Source: Metallumcola ferriviriculae
GTDB taxonomy: Bacteria; Bacillota; JADQBR01
NCBI RefSeq assembly: GCF_035573695.1
Contig: NZ_CP121694.1
Span: 3,170,001-3,234,000 of the forward strand
Direction: 5' to 3'
DNA: 64,000 nucleotides
Every line of letters starts with the position of its first letter. Position 1 is the first letter of the stretch. This document shows positions 59,890 through 64,000 of the stretch, piece by piece. Under the pieces are notes generated by a model, which was given only the letters and a program-made list of their open reading frames with translations, had not been told where the DNA came from and did no database searches. The position numbers were made by a program, and so were the translations under genes.

Positions 59890-60591
59890 TTAAAATTTGC
59901 TAAGGAAATCTTTTAGTTCCGTTAAATCTCCTCGCCCATCTGGTTCATATGTAGGGTCACCACGATCAATTAAATTCTTTGTAACCAGGAAAGTTGTCAT
60001 TCCTAAGGATTTAGAGACTATATCCTCTTGCACATCATTACCGATCATCAAGCATTGCGCTGGCCTGACTTTGATCTTATCAGAAATTTCTTGGTAATAA
60101 CGGGGATTTGGTTTACAGGTGCAGGTATTTTCATATGCGGTTACCAAAGCCCATGGGAAGTGCCCCACCCCTGCCCACTCCATCCGATGACGGATGGCGG
60201 CTTCAGGAAATACCGGGTTTGTGGCTAATACTATCTTATATCCCTTATCCACTGCTAGTTGTACCACTTCGGCTGCTTGTTCAGTATACCCTGCATACTG
60301 TTTTAGCTGGGGAAATTCGTCCCGATAAAAAGTTTCAAAGAGTGGTGCCATCACTTCTCTTTCCTGTTTAATAGCAGGGAGAAACTGCTGCATGAACAGC
60401 TCCTCGTTGGAAACGGTACCATCATTTTGCAGCATCTTTTCCGTCGCCGTCAGCAGGTATTTGAGAAATTCAGCAGGCGCGGCAACATCACGAAAGTAGG
60501 GGGCAACGGTGCCAAAATACTTTTTGAGAAATTCTTCAGTATTTAACGGCAGCAGCGTGCCGTCTAAATCGAATAAAATAGCTTTAGACAT
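59890..60591 (-). CDS. HAD-superfamily hydrolase
   Basis: The 233-aa phosphatase-like protein has the HAD motifs: LFDLDGTLLP (nucleophile Asp) near residue 8, VLATNPVFPE near 124, CKPNPRYYQE (Lys) near 163 and CLMIGNDVQED near 180. It is likely a small-molecule phosphatase; its substrate cannot be read. It ends ~57 bp before the amtB promoter, on the same strand. Confidence 0.9.
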   Translation of the reverse strand: MSKAILFDLDGTLLPLNTEEFLKKYFGTVAPYFRDVAAPAEFLKYLLTATEKMLQNDGTVSNEELFMQQFLPAIKQEREVMAPLFETFYRDEFPQLKQYAGYTEQAAEVVQLAVDKGYKIVLATNPVFPEAAIRHRMEWAGVGHFPWALVTAYENTCTCKPNPRYYQEISDKIKVRPAQCLMIGNDVQEDIVSKSLGMTTFLVTKNLIDRGDPTYEPDGRGDLTELKDFLSKF

Positions 60592-60680
60592 TTTCTCACC
60601 TCATTATCATAAAAGTTTTGGGAATAATAACCGGCAGCTACATGGCCCCTGATAATCGTTTAATGTGAGGACGTGATTTC

Positions 60681-61190
60681 TTGAAGCCCATTCCAGATCA
60701 TCTATCTCACACACTCAATGTGTTATTTGTCGGTTTCAGCCCCAGCATCCGCTCAGGGGAAACCGGGCACCACTATGCCAATCCTCATAATAGGTTTTGG
60801 GCCATCCTTTACCGGGCAGGCTTAACGCCACATAAATTCCGGCCTGAAGAAGACCAGAAACTGCTTGATTTAGGCTATGGGCTTACTAACATTGTATCTC
60901 GGCCCACCCGAGGCGCTGCAGATATTAACAAAGAGGAATATCGCCGCGGCAAAAAGGTACTAATGGAAAAAATCAAATATTACAACCCCAAGGTTGTTTG
61001 TTTCGTGGGCAAAGGGGTTTACCAGCAGTATAGCGGACAAAGGCAAACAGCATGGGGCATTCAAACCCAGCCCGTGGTACCCGAAACCATCGATTTTGTC
61101 GCCCCTTCGTCAAGTGGTTTAGTACGCATCAAGCTAGACGAAGTGGTGGAAATATATCGTCAATTACCGGATCTGATTGATACCCCCTAA
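60681..61190 (+). CDS. Mug-type mismatch-specific DNA glycosylase
   Basis: The 169-aa protein resembles Mug/TDG, which removes uracil or thymine opposite guanine. Seen: FVGFSPSIRSGETGHHYANPHNRFW near residue 15-40 and GYGLTNIVSRPTRGAADI near 65. The active-site Asn of the usual GINPG motif is replaced by Ser (GFSPS), so its activity may be altered. The start is TTG, ~10 nt after GTGAGG. The gene is alone on the plus strand. Confidence 0.8.
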   Translation: MKPIPDHLSHTLNVLFVGFSPSIRSGETGHHYANPHNRFWAILYRAGLTPHKFRPEEDQKLLDLGYGLTNIVSRPTRGAADINKEEYRRGKKVLMEKIKYYNPKVVCFVGKGVYQQYSGQRQTAWGIQTQPVVPETIDFVAPSSSGLVRIKLDEVVEIYRQLPDLIDTP

Positions 61191-61468
61191 TAAGCATGAC
61201 TTGCCAAACCAATCAAGAATGCAGCCAAGCCCAAATACGCGGCCCAATGTTTTATCTTTCTATTAACATTAGGCTTAAAAACAATCAAGAAGATTATAAA
61301 ACCTAACGGGAAATATAATTGGTTAATATTGAAACGAAAACTGCCGAGAAAGTAGTAGCCAATCAGTTTCAGGACCAAATATTCTTCCTCATTCTCTCGC
61401 TGTTGATAAATGTACACCAGTGCGGCTATAATGAGAATGCTAAATACAACCGTATTAAAGAAACCCAT
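61187..61468 (-). CDS. Small membrane protein
   Basis: A ~93-aa protein with three hydrophobic segments (TVVFSILIIAALVYIY, QLYFPLGFIIFLIVF, WAAYLGLAAFLIGLA) and no recognised family. ATG at 61468 follows GGGGG by 7 nt; an earlier in-frame start lacks one. It converges on and overlaps the end of the glycosylase gene by 4 bp. Confidence 0.6.
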   Translation of the reverse strand: MGFFNTVVFSILIIAALVYIYQQRENEEEYLVLKLIGYYFLGSFRFNINQLYFPLGFIIFLIVFKPNVNRKIKHWAAYLGLAAFLIGLASHAY

Positions 61469-61525
61469 ATTAATTCCCCCATACATTTATTCTACATACT
61501 AAAATTACACGAAAGGATGCTTAGC

Positions 61526-63070
61526 ATGCCAAAGATAGACCTCTCGAAATTCGAGCGAAAAATCACAATGCGAAATATTAGGTTTGAAGACATCAATGAC
61601 ATTATTGAACTTGCCAAAGTCTGCTTTCCCACCATGGAACCCTGGGAAAAAGGCCACCTTGAAAGCCAATTAGAGACTTTTCCCGAAGGTCAATTTTGCG
61701 TAGAGTATGACGGCAAAATCATCGGCTCCTGCTCCTCATTAATTATAGAATTTGATGAATACGATGATAAACACACTTTTGACGAAATCTGTGATGATGG
61801 CTATATTACAAATCATGACCCACAGGGCAAGAACTTATATGGCATTGAAGTAATGGTTCACCCTGACTACCGCCGCATGAAAATCGGCCGCCGGCTTTAT
61901 GAAGCAAGAAAACGGCTGGCACAAAAACTAAACTTAGAAAGTATCATCATCGGCGGACGCATACCTAATTACCACAATTATGCTGAAGAAATGCGCCCAA
62001 AAGAATATGTTGAACAAGTCACCCAACACAACATCTATGACCCGGTACTCACCTTTCAACTTATGAATGGCTTTACAGTGAAGCGGATTAATTCCGGATA
62101 CCTAACTGATGATATTGCATCGTTAGAATATGCTACGTTAATGGAATGGAACAATACAGATTATATGCCCGCGCAAAAGAGGCCTCGCCGCCATTATATC
62201 AGGTCTGTCCCAGTACGCATCACCGTTATTCAGTATATGCTTAAAAAAATTGATTGTTTTGAGGATTTTGCCCAGCAGTGTGAATACTATGTCAACGTCA
62301 GCTCGAACTATAAAGCTGATTTTGCGGTGTTTCCCGAGATATTTACTATCCAGTTGTTATCTTTCTTAGAGGAAACCATCCCCAGCCAGCAGGTAAAAAG
62401 GCTGGCAGAGTTCACCGAACCGTTTATTAAACTGTTTTCTTCATTGGCAGTAAACTATAATATAAACATCATCGGCGGGTCACACTTTGCCGAGGTGGAT
62501 GGTTCCATTTATAACGTATCATACCTCTTTCGCCGGGACGGGAGCATTGACCGGCAGACAAAGCTGCACATTACACCTAATGAGAAAAAATGGTGGGGTA
62601 TCCAAAACGGTGATGAAATCAAAGTGTTTGATACCGATTGCGGTAAAATTGCCATTCTTATCTGCTACGATATAGAGTTCCCTGAGTTGTCTCGAATTGT
62701 AACTGATAGAGGAGCCAATATAATTTTTACCCCATTTTGTACCGATGACCGTCAAGGCTACCTTAGAGTTCGTTATTCCGCTCAAGCAAGAGCAGTGGAA
62801 AATCAGATATATACGGTTATTTCCGGCACGGTGGGCAATCTGACCCATGTGGAGAATATGGATGTACAGTTTGCCCAATCTGCTATTTTTACGCCATCGG
62901 ACTTGGCATTTCCACCAGACGGTATCGCGGGCGAATGCAGTATCAATACCGAAACCGTGATTGTCGGTGAAGTAGATTTAGAAACATTAAGGCGCAGTAG
63001 GCGAAATGGTACTGTAACCCAGTTAAAAGACCGACGTAAAGACTTGTACCGCATTAAAGTGATTGATTAA
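61526..63070 (+). CDS. yhcX: GNAT-nitrilase fusion protein (YhcX type)
   Basis: The 514-aa protein joins an N-terminal GNAT acetyltransferase-like domain (EVMVHPDYRRMKIGRRLYEARKRLA near residue 110) to a C-terminal carbon-nitrogen hydrolase. The hydrolase triad is visible as Glu in FAVFPEIF (~272), Lys in TKLHITPNEKKWW (~350) and Cys in ILICYDIEFPE (~380). This is the domain order and length of Bacillus YhcX, an amidohydrolase of incompletely defined substrate. ATG at 61526 has GAAAGGA 9-10 nt upstream; an in-frame extension to 61319 overlaps the opposite-strand membrane gene and is unlikely. Confidence 0.9.
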   Translation: MPKIDLSKFERKITMRNIRFEDINDIIELAKVCFPTMEPWEKGHLESQLETFPEGQFCVEYDGKIIGSCSSLIIEFDEYDDKHTFDEICDDGYITNHDPQGKNLYGIEVMVHPDYRRMKIGRRLYEARKRLAQKLNLESIIIGGRIPNYHNYAEEMRPKEYVEQVTQHNIYDPVLTFQLMNGFTVKRINSGYLTDDIASLEYATLMEWNNTDYMPAQKRPRRHYIRSVPVRITVIQYMLKKIDCFEDFAQQCEYYVNVSSNYKADFAVFPEIFTIQLLSFLEETIPSQQVKRLAEFTEPFIKLFSSLAVNYNINIIGGSHFAEVDGSIYNVSYLFRRDGSIDRQTKLHITPNEKKWWGIQNGDEIKVFDTDCGKIAILICYDIEFPELSRIVTDRGANIIFTPFCTDDRQGYLRVRYSAQARAVENQIYTVISGTVGNLTHVENMDVQFAQSAIFTPSDLAFPPDGIAGECSINTETVIVGEVDLETLRRSRRNGTVTQLKDRRKDLYRIKVID

Positions 63071-63102
63071 CTTCCTTTTCGTAGTGTTCTCCCGAGTACT
63101 AA

Positions 63103-63930
63103 CTATGCCCTGGCTTTTAACCAATGCAGGATGATTTCCCTTAATTCGCAGCTTCCAGGTTCCTGCATTAATTCATGGTAAAAACCTGGGAAGAGTTTAA
63201 GGGTTTTGTCCGCAGCCGGTATCCTTTTTATAATTTCTTCCGAGCGATTAAAAGGGATAATCTTATCATCCTTCCCATGCAGTACTAAGCAGGGCAGACG
63301 GTAATCCCGGTCATTCTCTTTGGCCCAACTGATAGCTTTAAAAAATTCACAGAAAAAACCTACTGTAGCATACTTAAGCACATATGGGTCCTTCTTTAGT
63401 CCACGAAGAAACTCTTCATTTCTACTGGCACTTCTCGAAACCACCGGGTAAACACGTAACTTAGAGAAGTATTTGCAGGCAAAGCCATATAACCATCTGG
63501 GAATGATGCTTGTTCCCCAGGGTAGACCTAAAGCAGGCGCCGAAAAAATTTGTCCTTTAATCTTTTCCGGGTATTTAATCCCGTATAAAAAGGTAATCAA
63601 CCCGCCCATACTATGCCCAAAAGTAAATATAGGCAGTTTATGTTCCATGGTAATAAAATCAACCAAGGTCTGCATATCAGCCACAAAGTCCAAGTAAGTA
63701 GTTATGTGCCCCTTCTCACCCGGTGCACGGCCATGCCCCCTATGGTCCAAAGCATAAACACCATATTTGTTGGCGATAAGACAATCCGCTAATTGATTAT
63801 ACTGACCCGCGTGCCCACGAAATCCATGACTAATAGTTATGATTGCTTTGGCACCTTTAGGCACCGCACTAAAGCAGGGAATATTGTGGCCATTTTTTCC
63901 TTGGACGGTGCGATATCGCATTTTCCCCAC
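63103..63930 (-). CDS. Alpha/beta hydrolase, monoacylglycerol lipase-like
   Basis: The 275-aa protein has the serine hydrolase nucleophile elbow FGHSMGG near residue 105, an oxyanion HG-containing strand (ITISHGFRGHAGQYN), VYALDHRGHGRAPGEKGH, the acid in LVLHGKDDKIIP near 218, and the His in FPGFYHELMQEPG near 255. These fit the lysophospholipase/monoacylglycerol lipase subfamily. There is no signal peptide, so it is probably cytoplasmic. It converges with yhcX. Confidence 0.9.
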   Translation of the reverse strand: MGKMRYRTVQGKNGHNIPCFSAVPKGAKAIITISHGFRGHAGQYNQLADCLIANKYGVYALDHRGHGRAPGEKGHITTYLDFVADMQTLVDFITMEHKLPIFTFGHSMGGLITFLYGIKYPEKIKGQIFSAPALGLPWGTSIIPRWLYGFACKYFSKLRVYPVVSRSASRNEEFLRGLKKDPYVLKYATVGFFCEFFKAISWAKENDRDYRLPCLVLHGKDDKIIPFNRSEEIIKRIPAADKTLKLFPGFYHELMQEPGSCELREIILHWLKARA

Positions 63931-64000
63931 ACCCTAGCTTTTTTGATCATATTCAATCTATTCCACCTTATTGTAGTCAATCCTGCTGAAAATCTGCCAT
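63931..64000. other. End of window, no feature seen
   Basis: The last 70 bases hold the upstream region of the hydrolase gene (minus strand) and nothing else recognisable. Confidence 0.6.

Noticed and set aside
61319-61525. N-terminal extension of the YhcX-type protein
   Set aside because: It overlaps the opposite-strand membrane gene and lacks a ribosome site; ATG at 61526 has one and gives the normal length.

Overview
This window looks like the chromosome of an anaerobic, spore-forming Clostridia-type Firmicute, possibly related to Peptococcaceae/Desulfotomaculum. The support is indirect: sporulation genes yunB and ytxC, four T-box leaders, an L20 leader, an infC gene with an ATT start, a split archaeal-type glutamate synthase, ANTAR-type antitermination and a multiheme cytochrome lipoprotein. 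No single marker fixes the genus.

Layout. 1-3.4 kb: a minus-strand rRNA operon (5' part of 23S, spacer without tRNA, complete 16S) with large hairpin inserts in both rRNA genes and three tandem promoters upstream. 3.5-30.1 kb: mostly minus-strand housekeeping genes: yunB, T-box-tyrS, a plus-strand class A PBP, a HypE-like protein, mutS2, a U32 peptidase, a NIF3-like protein, a phosphomutase-like metalloenzyme, an alkyladenine glycosylase, polX, zapA, T-box-pheST, yqzL, a TrmH-family methyltransferase, the L20-leader-infC-rpmI-rplT operon, T-box-thrS, a DUF445 protein and ytxC. 30.2-32.1 kb: a plus-strand redox group (ferredoxin, 43-aa protein, pentaheme lipoprotein, 50-aa protein).

32.1-47.4 kb: an accessory and defence region. 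It holds an orphan T-box remnant, a MntA/HepT toxin-antitoxin pair, a type I-C CRISPR array of 73 repeats, and a complete cas3-cas5-cas8c-cas7-cas4-cas1-cas2 operon. At the far end are tRNA-Val and a decayed tRNA.

47.5-59.8 kb: a nitrogen-assimilation locus: a five-gene split glutamate synthase operon, glnA, a REC-ANTAR regulator, two small helical proteins, asnB behind a Fur-like box, and amtB-glnK. The glnA leader carries one predicted ANTAR dual-hexaloop antiterminator, and the amtB leader appears to carry two in series, each overlapping its own terminator. The linked ANTAR protein therefore probably controls both ammonium uptake and glutamine synthesis by antitermination. 59.9-64 kb: a HAD hydrolase, a Mug-type glycosylase, a small membrane protein, a GNAT-nitrilase fusion (YhcX type) and a monoacylglycerol-lipase-like hydrolase.

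The signals most worth following are the tandem ANTAR modules, the related heptamer-repeat hairpins in both 16S and 23S genes, a CRISPR spacer that looks like a tRNA 3' end, and the orphan T-box.
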